Below are positions 8,600 through 15,600 of a stretch of 18,231 nt of DNA, in pieces. The position numbers and the translations under genes are program-made. The notes beneath the pieces were generated by a model, which worked only from the letters and a program-made list of their open reading frames with translations, was not told the DNA's origin and did no database searches. The stretch is from contig PAQB01000002.1 of assembly GCA_002709185.1 (NCBI GenBank), positions 4,429-22,659 of the forward strand. The letters run 5' to 3'. The stretch is from Flavobacteriaceae bacterium (GTDB lineage Bacteria > Bacteroidota > Bacteroidia > Flavobacteriales > Flavobacteriaceae). The first letter of the stretch is position 1, and each line of letters opens with the position of its first letter.

Positions 8600-9589
8600 A
8601 TGATTCGTATTGGCATCAATGGCTTCGGTCGCATCGGAAGACGCGTCTTTCGGTTATTGCAAGAAAAGGAGGATATTAAAGTTGTTGCCATCAATGATTT
8701 GGCCGATGCAAAAACTTTAGCCCATCTTCTTAAATACGACAGCATCCATGGAAAACTAGAAACCGAGGTTTCAGATGACGGTTCAAAAATTATTGTCAAT
8801 GAAAATTCAATTGAACATTCGACAAAAAACCATCCTTCGGCTGTTGATTGGGACCTACATCAAGTCGATATCGTCATTGAGGCTACGGGGAAGTTTATAA
8901 CAAAAGAGGTACTTAAAGAACATTTAAAAAATGGCGTTAAGAAAGTAATTTTAACAGTTCCACCTCTTGAAAGCAACATCAAAACCATTGTAGTGGGTGT
9001 AAATGAAAACACCATTTGCGAAACTGATAAAATTTTATCCAATGCGTCTTGTACCACAAATAATGCAGCCCCGATGTTGGCAATTGTTAATGAATTGTGT
9101 GGTATCGAACAAGCCTATATTACGACCGTGCATTCCTACACCACCGATCAAAGCCTGCACGATCAACCCCACAAAGACTTGAGACGTGCGCGAGCGGCGG
9201 GACAATCGATTGTTCCGACCACTACTGGAGCCGCCAAAGCGCTTACAAAGATATTTCCTGAATTGGCGCACACCATTGGAGGTTGTGGCATCCGTGTACC
9301 GGTTATCAATGGATCATTGACAGACATTACTTTCAATGTAAAAAAAGATACATCGGTTGAAGCCATCAACAAAGCTTTTAAAAAAGCTGCAGAAACTAAT
9401 TTTAAAGGGATCGTTGAGTATACTGAAGACCCCATTGTTTCTATTGATGTCATAGGAAATTCACACTCTTGTGTATTTGATGCAAAAATGACCTCTGTTT
9501 TGGGAAAGATGGTTAAAATTATAGGCTGGTACGACAATGAAACAGGCTACTCTTCTCGAATTATTGACTTGATTCGAATCTTAAGCTAA
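8600..9589 (+). CDS. gap: Glyceraldehyde-3-phosphate dehydrogenase (type I)
   Basis: Cytoplasmic NAD(P)-dependent dehydrogenase converting glyceraldehyde 3-phosphate and phosphate to 1,3-bisphosphoglycerate, in glycolysis and gluconeogenesis. It has 329 residues. The Rossmann start is GINGFGRIGRRVFR, with Asp33 (INDL) after the second strand suggesting NAD preference. SNASCTTNN carries catalytic Cys151, TTVHSYTTDQ the catalytic His, and WYDNETGYSSR the C-terminal signature. Odd points: the usual ISAP stretch reads LTVPPLESN (118-126), and the substrate-binding region reads GCGIRVPVINGS where AFRVPTxNVS is usual. Flavobacteria often carry more than one gap copy, so this may be the divergent paralogue with a gluconeogenic or special role; that is inference. 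The ATG follows the lipA stop with no gap. Confidence 0.93.
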   Translation: MIRIGINGFGRIGRRVFRLLQEKEDIKVVAINDLADAKTLAHLLKYDSIHGKLETEVSDDGSKIIVNENSIEHSTKNHPSAVDWDLHQVDIVIEATGKFITKEVLKEHLKNGVKKVILTVPPLESNIKTIVVGVNENTICETDKILSNASCTTNNAAPMLAIVNELCGIEQAYITTVHSYTTDQSLHDQPHKDLRRARAAGQSIVPTTTGAAKALTKIFPELAHTIGGCGIRVPVINGSLTDITFNVKKDTSVEAINKAFKKAAETNFKGIVEYTEDPIVSIDVIGNSHSCVFDAKMTSVLGKMVKIIGWYDNETGYSSRIIDLIRILS

Positions 9590-10593
9590 TCAAATTCTTT
9601 AATAAAATTTTGAAGTTCATTTTCGAATTTTTCGGGGGCATCCAGTTCAACGGTGATGGGCAGGTAATATAAAGCCTTGTGCTTTAAGGATTGTAGCCGT
9701 GAGGCGTCTTTCTCTGTGGTCAACACAAAAGATTTTGAGGCGATTAATTCCAATTCTTTTTTAGAGAAAATGTGATGGTCAGGAAACGAAAGATGCTTAA
9801 ATTTAAATCCTGAATGTTTTAAATAATCGACCATTGGAGTGGCATTGGCAATCCCCGTAACCAAGGTAAAATTCTTATTTTTTAGCGTTTGAATTGATTC
9901 TTTTTCTTGATCGGAATATATGAAGTCGTCGTAAACAATTGAACTAAAAAACAATTGTTGATTAGAATTGAGTTTTAAACGAGTTTGTATAACTTTTTTC
10001 TCAGCATTACTCAAATTGTGAGGACATTTGGTAACCACCACAATCTGGGCACGCTCCGCTCCAGAGCGCGGCTCCCTAAGATTCCCGGCAGGAAGAACTA
10101 TATCGTCACAATACAAATCATCATAAGACGTTAAGAGAGCTGAAAATCCGGCCTGTACACGTCTGTGTTGAAAGGCATCGTCAAGCAAAATAATTTTAGG
10201 GGGGTGATCCAAGGCTTGCAAACAAGTAATCCCATGTTGCCTATCGTTATCGACCGCTACGGTCACACTCGGAAATTTAGATGTAATTTGGAAAGACTCA
10301 TCTCCTAGCGTATTGTTATTTGAATTGGAATCGGCAAGTACGAATCCCTGAGATTTACGGCCATAACCCCGACTCAAAACAGCCACTGTTTTGGTGGACT
10401 GAAGCAATCGGATTAAATATTCAACCATAGGCGTTTTACCAGTACCCCCCACAGACAAATTTCCAACACAAATGATGGGAAAGTCATAGGATTTAGATTC
10501 AAAAAGAGCCCAATCATAAGCCTTGTTCCGAAGCCATACGAATAGAAAATAGACTGGATTGAGTGGAACTAATATTTTTCTTAAAAGCTTCAT
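9586..10593 (-). CDS. lpxK: Tetraacyldisaccharide 4'-kinase
   Basis: Inner-membrane-associated kinase that phosphorylates the 4' position of the lipid A disaccharide precursor (Raetz pathway), so the organism makes an outer membrane with lipid A. The P-loop is GNLSVGGTGKT (44-54), next to VLSRGYGRKSQGF and LLDDAFQHRRV, both characteristic of LpxK. The N-terminus has a hydrophobic anchor (PVYFLFVWL). I chose the ATG at 10593 (MKLLRKILVPLNPVYF, 335 residues), because family members begin this way. An upstream in-frame ATG at 10662 would add 23 residues and run across the Nif3 start and its -7 box. The stop codon overlaps the stop of the convergent gap gene. Confidence 0.93.
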   Translation of the reverse strand: MKLLRKILVPLNPVYFLFVWLRNKAYDWALFESKSYDFPIICVGNLSVGGTGKTPMVEYLIRLLQSTKTVAVLSRGYGRKSQGFVLADSNSNNNTLGDESFQITSKFPSVTVAVDNDRQHGITCLQALDHPPKIILLDDAFQHRRVQAGFSALLTSYDDLYCDDIVLPAGNLREPRSGAERAQIVVVTKCPHNLSNAEKKVIQTRLKLNSNQQLFFSSIVYDDFIYSDQEKESIQTLKNKNFTLVTGIANATPMVDYLKHSGFKFKHLSFPDHHIFSKKELELIASKSFVLTTEKDASRLQSLKHKALYYLPITVELDAPEKFENELQNFIKEFD

Positions 10594-10613
10594 CACCACG
10601 AAAGTAATTATTT

Positions 10614-10621
10614 TATCTTTG
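10614..10621 (+). promoter_or_regulatory. -7 box for the Nif3-zinc ribbon operon
   Basis: TATCTTTG is an exact TAnnTTTG match, 17 nt upstream of the ATG at 10639. It lies in the 45-nt gap between the divergent lpxK and Nif3-type starts. A weaker minus-strand candidate for lpxK (TTACTTTC, plus 10600-10607) overlaps the same gap, so the two promoters probably face each other. Confidence 0.5.
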
Positions 10622-10638
10622 ATGTTAAACAAAATCTT

Positions 10639-11733
10639 ATGATAGTTCAGGAGATCATTCAACAGTTGGAAACATTGGCGCCTTTGGCTTATGCCGAAGA
10701 ATTTGACAATGTGGGCTTATTGGTAGGAGATAAAAACACCAAGGTTAGTGGGGTTTTAGTAACATTAGACACTTTGCCTGAAGTCGTAGACGAAGCCATT
10801 GCAAATGACTGCAATTTAATCATCAGTTTTCATCCCATCATATTCAAAGGATTAAAATCAATTACGGGAAAAACCTATGTGGAGCAAGTGGTCCAAAAGG
10901 CCATTAAAAATGACATCTGTATTTTTGCCATTCATACGGCGCTTGACAATGCATTTGAGGGGGTCAATGCGACCATTTGTGAAGCCTTAGAATTAAAACA
11001 TAAATCCATTTTAATCCCACAAGAAGGAACCCTAAAAAAATTAAGCACCTTTGTGCCAATTGCTCAAGCTGATGCCTTGCGTTTGGCACTTTTTGAAGTA
11101 GGAGGTGGAGCTGTCGGGAATTATAACAACTGTAGTTTTAACTCGAACGGACTTGGAACTTTTAAAGGCAATGAGCATTCCAATCCAGTGATTGGATCTC
11201 CAAATGAATTGAAAGCTTTGGAAGAAACAAAAATTGAAATTATTTTCGAGAAACATTTGGAAGGGGTCCTTTTAAAAACCCTTAAAGACAAGCATCCCTA
11301 TGAAGAAGTTGCCCATGAAATTTCAACTTTAGAAAATAAAAATCAGCACATAGGGATGGGAATGTTAGGGACTTTTGAATCGGCCAAAGCCGAAAATGAC
11401 TTTATAGAATTCGTTAAAGAAAGAATGAATTGTGAAGTCATTAAACACTCAAAATTTCTGATGAAAAAAATTAAAAAGGTGGCTGTTTTGGGCGGTTCAG
11501 GAAGTTTTGCAATCTCAGCAGCGAAGGCTGCAGGAGCAGATGCTTTTGTAAGTGCCGATTTAAAATACCATGATTTCTTTAGTGCTGACGATCAGATTTT
11601 ACTTCTAGATATTGGCCATTATGAAAGTGAGCAATATATAAAATCTCTTTTGGTATCCTATCTTAGGAAAAAAATTCCTAATTTTGCAATCCTTTTATCA
11701 AAGATTAATACAAACCCTGTAAAGTATAAATAA
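10639..11733 (+). CDS. Nif3-like dinuclear metal centre protein (DUF34)
   Basis: A 364-residue member of the Nif3/YbgI/YqfO family, which forms hexameric rings with a two-metal site. The cellular substrate is unsettled; GTP cyclohydrolase I type 2 labels in databases are not reliable. Motifs are YAEEFDNVGLLVGD (18-31), SFHPIIFKGLKS (63-74), AIHTALDNAFEGVN (97-110) and GHYESEQ (326-332). Likely metal ligands are His65, Asp103, His327 and Glu331. The usual first His of the HHP motif is Phe64 here. The middle third (about 130-240) is the inserted PII/CutA-like domain of the long form, including HPYEEVAHEIS. Two nucleotides separate its stop from the next ATG, so the pair is an operon. Confidence 0.92.
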   Translation: MIVQEIIQQLETLAPLAYAEEFDNVGLLVGDKNTKVSGVLVTLDTLPEVVDEAIANDCNLIISFHPIIFKGLKSITGKTYVEQVVQKAIKNDICIFAIHTALDNAFEGVNATICEALELKHKSILIPQEGTLKKLSTFVPIAQADALRLALFEVGGGAVGNYNNCSFNSNGLGTFKGNEHSNPVIGSPNELKALEETKIEIIFEKHLEGVLLKTLKDKHPYEEVAHEISTLENKNQHIGMGMLGTFESAKAENDFIEFVKERMNCEVIKHSKFLMKKIKKVAVLGGSGSFAISAAKAAGADAFVSADLKYHDFFSADDQILLLDIGHYESEQYIKSLLVSYLRKKIPNFAILLSKINTNPVKYK

Positions 11734-11735
11734 AC

Positions 11736-12515
11736 ATGGCCAAGAAGAAAGAGCTGACCGTTGAAGAAAAACTCAGAGCGCTGTACAATCTGCAACTTAT
11801 TGATTCTAGAGTGGATGAAATTCGAAATGTCCGTGGAGAACTTCCTCTAGAAGTGCGTGATTTAGAAGACGAAGTTGAAGGTTTTAAACTCAGACATCAA
11901 AAATTAGAGGACAATCTCAACGACATTGATAATCAAATCAAATCAAAGAAAAATTTGATTGAGGAAGCAAAAGTTTTGATCAAAAAATACAACGAACAAC
12001 AAAAAAATGTTCGCAACAATAGAGAGTTTAATTCTTTGGCGAAAGAAGTAGAGTTTCAGGAACTAGAAATTCAATTGGCTGAAAAGCATATCAAAGAATT
12101 TAAAGCTCAGATAGAGCAGAAAAAAGAAGTGATTGAAGGGACTAAAGAACGGTTAGAAGAGCGTGAAGCCCACCTTCAACACAAAAAAAACGATTTGGAT
12201 GCCATTCTTGCCGAAACAGAAAAAGAAGAGAAAGTATTACTTGACAAGTCTGAGGAATATAAAACTAAAATCGAGGAGCGCTTGGCCAAGGCTTACACCA
12301 AGATCCGCAGCAGTGTGAAAAATGGATTGGCAGTTGTTCCTATTGAAAGAGGCGCTTCTGGCGGTTCCTATTTTACCATTCCTCCACAAATACAGGTTGA
12401 AATTGCTTCACGAAAAAAAATTATAACCGATGAACACAGTGGCAGAATTTTAGTTGATGCTGAGCTCGCCGATGAGCAAAAGGTAAAAATGGAAAAGTTA
12501 TTTTCTAAGCTGTAA
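11736..12515 (+). CDS. Coiled-coil protein of the C4 zinc-ribbon family with all zinc ligands lost
   Basis: A 259-residue cytoplasmic protein. Residues about 10-190 form a long, highly charged antiparallel coiled coil, with the conserved RNNREFNSLAKEVEFQELEIQ. The C-terminal module VPIERGASGGSYFTIPPQ...DEHSGRILVD aligns with the family zinc ribbon, which usually reads GACGGC and CEHCGRILVD. Here the four positions are Ser208, Ser211, Asp232 and Ser235, and the whole protein has no cysteine, so a zinc site is not possible in the usual form. The fold may persist without metal. The function of the family is not established; the neighbouring Nif3-type gene is a common partner in Bacteroidota as I recall. 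A strong terminator follows. Confidence 0.9.
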   Translation: MAKKKELTVEEKLRALYNLQLIDSRVDEIRNVRGELPLEVRDLEDEVEGFKLRHQKLEDNLNDIDNQIKSKKNLIEEAKVLIKKYNEQQKNVRNNREFNSLAKEVEFQELEIQLAEKHIKEFKAQIEQKKEVIEGTKERLEEREAHLQHKKNDLDAILAETEKEEKVLLDKSEEYKTKIEERLAKAYTKIRSSVKNGLAVVPIERGASGGSYFTIPPQIQVEIASRKKIITDEHSGRILVDAELADEQKVKMEKLFSKL

Positions 12516-12537
12516 ATACGATTCCGAATAGTGTTAT

Positions 12538-12568
12538 AAAAACCCAGACAGCTGTCCGGGTTTTTTTT
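12538..12568 (+). terminator. Rho-independent terminator of the Nif3-zinc ribbon operon
   Basis: AAAAACCC (12538-12545) pairs with GGGTTTTT (12558-12565). An inner GACAGCTGTC palindrome (12547-12556) closes the loop after one A/C mismatch, and the T-tract runs to 12568. The hairpin lies 23 nt after the stop codon. Confidence 0.9.
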
Positions 12569-12661
12569 ATGATTTAAACTTTTTAATTTTAGGATTTTTT
12601 ATATCTTAGATTTAATAAATTTTAAACTTATTCTCCCTTTGTAATCCACTTTAATCGTGTC

Positions 12662-13447
12662 ATGAAAGAACTATTAAATATGTTCAATTTTTACAAAGCT
12701 TTTAAGTTCTACAAAGCGGGTAAAAAGTCATTGAAGAGCAAGACTCACATTGATACTCAAGTAAAAATAAAAATTGAAATTGGGAAAGAATCAAACAGAA
12801 CTGAGATTCTGAACTTTTTACTAAGCCAGTTCGATAAAGACCCCCTGTACCTAGAGATAGGCGTTCGCAATCCTACTGATAATTTCTCTAAAATCAAATC
12901 AAGTTCTAAATACAGTGTTGATCCTGGTGTCGAATTTGAAACCAACCCTGTTGACTTTAAAATGACTAGTGACGCATTTTTTTCAAAACTAAAACAAAAC
13001 AAAATTCTCTCATGTGATATGAGATTTGATGTCATTTTTATTGATGGATTACACCTTGCTGAACAAGTTGAAAAGGATATTGCAAACGCTTTATATTTTG
13101 TAAAAGACGATGGTTTTATTGTGCTTCACGATTGCAACCCTCCTACAGAATGGCATGCGCGAGAAAACTACGATTACATGCAAACCCCTGCAAGAGGATA
13201 CTGGAATGGAACCACATGGAAGGCTTTTCTTAAATACCGTTTTCACAATCCAATGAATTCTTGTTGTATAGATTCAGACTGGGGCGTTGGAGTAATTTCA
13301 AAAAATTATCAAATTGGTAGAAAAATTATTTCTAAAAACCCCTTTTTTGAGTTCAACACCCTTGATGAAAACAGAAAAGACTTGTTAGGACTTATAGAAT
13401 TCAGCGATTTTAAAAAAATGATTTCCAAGATTGTTGAACGCAAATAG
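12662..13447 (+). CDS. Class I SAM-dependent methyltransferase-like protein (Methyltransf_24 type)
   Basis: A 261-residue protein. Rossmann-like strands fit the class I methyltransferase order: LYLEIGVRNP (62-71, motif I with Glu65 and Gly67), a second strand YSVDPG (84-89) whose Asp87 could bind the SAM ribose, FDVIFIDGLHL (122-132), and DGFIVLHDCNPP (150-161). This FIDGxH...HDCNPP pattern occurs in methyltransferases and related proteins of surface-polysaccharide loci. The acceptor is unknown. Motif I lacks a second glycine, so activity is not certain. The N-terminal 45 residues are basic and aromatic with no signal peptide. The gene is isolated between a strong terminator and a weak one, and looks more AT-rich than its neighbours, hinting at separate acquisition. 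A second in-frame ATG lies seven codons in. Confidence 0.75.
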   Translation: MKELLNMFNFYKAFKFYKAGKKSLKSKTHIDTQVKIKIEIGKESNRTEILNFLLSQFDKDPLYLEIGVRNPTDNFSKIKSSSKYSVDPGVEFETNPVDFKMTSDAFFSKLKQNKILSCDMRFDVIFIDGLHLAEQVEKDIANALYFVKDDGFIVLHDCNPPTEWHARENYDYMQTPARGYWNGTTWKAFLKYRFHNPMNSCCIDSDWGVGVISKNYQIGRKIISKNPFFEFNTLDENRKDLLGLIEFSDFKKMISKIVERK

Positions 13448-13448
13448 T

Positions 13449-13471
13449 AAACGACAGAGTAATCGTTTTTT
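13449..13471 (+). terminator. Weak candidate terminator after the methyltransferase gene
   Basis: AAACGA (13449-13454) pairs with TCGTTT (13463-13468) around an 8-nt loop, with further T to 13471. The stem is short and GC-poor, but its position just after the stop codon at 13445-13447 supports it. Confidence 0.4.
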
Positions 13472-13511
13472 AATCAAACATTTTTTTCAACACGCCATAC
13501 TCAATACCGCT

Positions 13512-13521
13512 GTTCGCGAAC
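13512..13521. promoter_or_regulatory. 10-bp perfect palindrome upstream of msrA
   Basis: GTTCGCGAAC is a perfect inverted repeat, GC-rich in an otherwise AT-rich 155-bp spacer between the methyltransferase gene and msrA. It lies 81 nt before the msrA ATG. It could be a regulator-binding site; no specific regulator is implied, and the rest of the spacer holds no gene. Confidence 0.25.
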
Positions 13522-13602
13522 TTAAAATCAAGTATTTTTTTTTAATATAAATTTCACAGATTTTTAGCTCTTGATTAATAAATTTACGCAAATTACAAGT
13601 TA

Positions 13603-14262
13603 ATGGAACGCATCTTCATCCTACTACCACTCTTCTTTTACAGCCTCAGCAGTTGCCAATCCCCAATAAAAAATCCGAAACAACAAGCCGTCATCAATGC
13701 AAAGCCCGTCGAAATTCCCATTGAAAATGGTATTGCCAGAGCCTATTTTGCCAGCGGCTGTTTCTGGTGTGTGGAAGCTATTTATGAAAGTGTAATAGGT
13801 GTTCAAGAATCCGTTAGCGGCTACGCCGGTGGGTATACCAATAATCCCACATACGAACTGAGCAATACCGGTCGAACCGGTCATGCCGAAGCCGTAGAAG
13901 TGTATTACGATCCTGATCTTGTTTCATTTTCCACCCTTCTAGATGTGTATTTTGGATCACAAAATGTGGCCCAAGTCAATGGTCAAGGACCAGATATTGG
14001 TTCGCAATACCGCTCCATTATTTTCTATCAAAACGAAACCCAAAAAAGACTTATATTAAAGAAAATTAACGAAGTTGAAAAAATTCAAAACACTCAAGTA
14101 GCGGCAGAAGTCTATCCCTTTCAAAAGTTTTGGAAAGCTGAAGCGTACCATCAAAATTATGAGCGCCTCCACCCTAACAACCCCTATGTGCGAAATGTTT
14201 CCATTCCAAGGCTCAAGCGCTTTAAATCAAAATTCCCGCAACTCCTTAAAGAAAGGCATTAA
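13603..14262 (+). CDS. msrA: Peptide methionine sulfoxide reductase A, predicted lipoprotein
   Basis: Reduces the S-epimer of methionine sulfoxide in proteins, repairing oxidative damage. It has 219 residues. The N-terminus MERIFILLPLFFYSLSSC is a lipoprotein signal with lipobox LSSC, giving lipidated Cys18, so the enzyme should sit in the cell envelope rather than the cytoplasm. The catalytic motif is GCFWCVEAIYE with Cys53. YAGGYTNNPTYE, HAEAVEVYYDP and QGPDIGSQYRSIIFY are family signatures. Apart from Cys18, Cys53 and Cys56 there is no cysteine; the C-terminal resolving cysteines of E. coli MsrA are absent. Recycling must use Cys56 or an external thiol. No msrB domain is fused. Downstream, kynU begins about 70 nt away with its own -7 box. 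Confidence 0.95.
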   Translation: MERIFILLPLFFYSLSSCQSPIKNPKQQAVINAKPVEIPIENGIARAYFASGCFWCVEAIYESVIGVQESVSGYAGGYTNNPTYELSNTGRTGHAEAVEVYYDPDLVSFSTLLDVYFGSQNVAQVNGQGPDIGSQYRSIIFYQNETQKRLILKKINEVEKIQNTQVAAEVYPFQKFWKAEAYHQNYERLHPNNPYVRNVSIPRLKRFKSKFPQLLKERH

Positions 14263-14303
14263 AATCACGCTAACTCTGAGTTTTATAATCGTGGAAAAAT
14301 AGC

Positions 14304-14311
14304 TACATTTG
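14304..14311 (+). promoter_or_regulatory. -7 box for the kynurenine operon
   Basis: TACATTTG is an exact TAnnTTTG match, 20 nt before the kynU TTG start. No TTG element stands at the expected -33 distance, so an activator may be needed; that is inference. The placement independently supports the TTG start at 14332. Confidence 0.5.
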
Positions 14312-14331
14312 AGTAACTCAAAACAAAAAAT

Positions 14332-15600
14332 TTGCCTGGATTTAAACCACATCTTGAATTTGCACGCAGTTTAGATCAAAAGGATGTTTTGAGATCTTAC
14401 CGCAACACGTTTTATATCCCCAAAGACGTCTCAGGGAATGAATGCTTGTATTTTACAGGGAATTCCTTAGGGCTTCAGCCCAAAACCACCAAAGCCGCCA
14501 TTGAACAAGAACTGTTGGATTGGGCAACTTTAGGTGTTCAGGGCCATTTAAAAGCCAAAAATCCGTGGATGCCTTACCATGAGTTCCTAACCGAAAGCAT
14601 GGCCAAAATTGTAGGCGCCAAGCCCATTGAGGTGGTGGTGATGAACACCCTCACAGCCAATCTGCATTTTTTAATGGCCTCCTTTTACAGCCCCACAGCA
14701 AAACGTCATAAAATTCTTATTGAAAGTGATGCTTTTCCATCAGATCGCTATGCAGTTCAAAGTCAATTGGAGTTCCATGGGTACGATCCGAATGCTTGCC
14801 TTTTGGAATGGGCCCCGCGGGCCGGAGAAACTCTATTGCACCTCCAAGACTTAGAAGCGATACTTGATGAATATGGTGAAGAAATTGCACTGGTTCTCAT
14901 TGGTGGAGTTAATTATTACACTGGGCAATATTTCGATTTAAAAAAAATTGCAGAAATGGGGCATGCCAAGGGATGTAAAGTGGGCATTGACTTGGCTCAT
15001 GGTGCTGGAAACATCCAGCCAGATTTACACAATTCAGGCGTGGATTTTGCAGCCTGGTGCACCTATAAATACTTAAATGCAGGCCCCGGTAATTTGGGCG
15101 GTATTTTTGTACACGAACGCTATGCCAATGACAAAACTTTAAAACGCTTTTCCGGCTGGTGGAGTCAAAATAAAAATAGCCGTTTCGACATGCGCAAACC
15201 CCTGGATCTCATGCCTGGCGCAGAGGGCTGGCAACTCAGTAACCCCCCAATCTTATCAATGGCAGCCATCAAAGCATCCCTAGAGTTGTTTAACGATGTG
15301 GGAATGGATGCGCTGCGGCAAAAATCTATTCAACTTACCGCCTATTTGGAGTATCTTATAAACAATCTTGAACACCCAGACGTTGAAATTATCAGCCCTA
15401 AAGACCCTGCCCAAAGAGGTTGTCAATTGTCCATTCGCGTCAAAAATGTAGACCAAACACTGCATAAAAGATTAACTGAAAACCATGTCATTACAGATTG
15501 GAGAGCGCCAGGTGTCATCCGTTGTGCGCCAGTACCTTTTTACAATTCTTTTGAAGATGTTTTTGGTATGGTAGCTATTTTAAAAACGCTTTTGAATTGA
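14332..15600 (+). CDS. kynU: Kynureninase, TTG start
   Basis: PLP enzyme that cleaves kynurenine or 3-hydroxykynurenine to (3-hydroxy)anthranilate and alanine. It has 422 residues, full length. Features in order: YFTGNSLGLQPK (40-51), the PLP phosphate region MNTLTANLH (104-112), FPSDRYA (135-141), GVNYYTGQYFD (192-202), Asp220/His223 in GIDLAHGAGN, Schiff-base Lys246 in WCTYKYLNAGPG, and WWSQNKNSRFDM (276-287). Start: the frame has a stop at 14314-14316, no ATG or GTG follows before TTG 14332, and the next ATG (about residue 80) would destroy the fold, so TTG is required. The stop overlaps the kmo start by 4 nt. With kmo beside it, the physiological substrate is probably 3-hydroxykynurenine. 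Confidence 0.96.
   Translation: MPGFKPHLEFARSLDQKDVLRSYRNTFYIPKDVSGNECLYFTGNSLGLQPKTTKAAIEQELLDWATLGVQGHLKAKNPWMPYHEFLTESMAKIVGAKPIEVVVMNTLTANLHFLMASFYSPTAKRHKILIESDAFPSDRYAVQSQLEFHGYDPNACLLEWAPRAGETLLHLQDLEAILDEYGEEIALVLIGGVNYYTGQYFDLKKIAEMGHAKGCKVGIDLAHGAGNIQPDLHNSGVDFAAWCTYKYLNAGPGNLGGIFVHERYANDKTLKRFSGWWSQNKNSRFDMRKPLDLMPGAEGWQLSNPPILSMAAIKASLELFNDVGMDALRQKSIQLTAYLEYLINNLEHPDVEIISPKDPAQRGCQLSIRVKNVDQTLHKRLTENHVITDWRAPGVIRCAPVPFYNSFEDVFGMVAILKTLLN

Noticed and set aside
9035..9537. Minus-strand open frames inside gap (9035-9271, 9163-9537)
   Set aside because: They are shadows of the gap coding frame; the active-site residues of gap are on the plus strand.
10594..10662. Upstream extension of lpxK to an ATG at 10662
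   Set aside because: The 23 extra residues are not part of LpxK and would overlap the divergent Nif3-type start and its -7 box.
13448..13602. Possible small gene in the spacer before msrA
   Set aside because: No open frame with a plausible start and composition was seen; the stretch holds only a weak hairpin, T-tracts and the palindrome.
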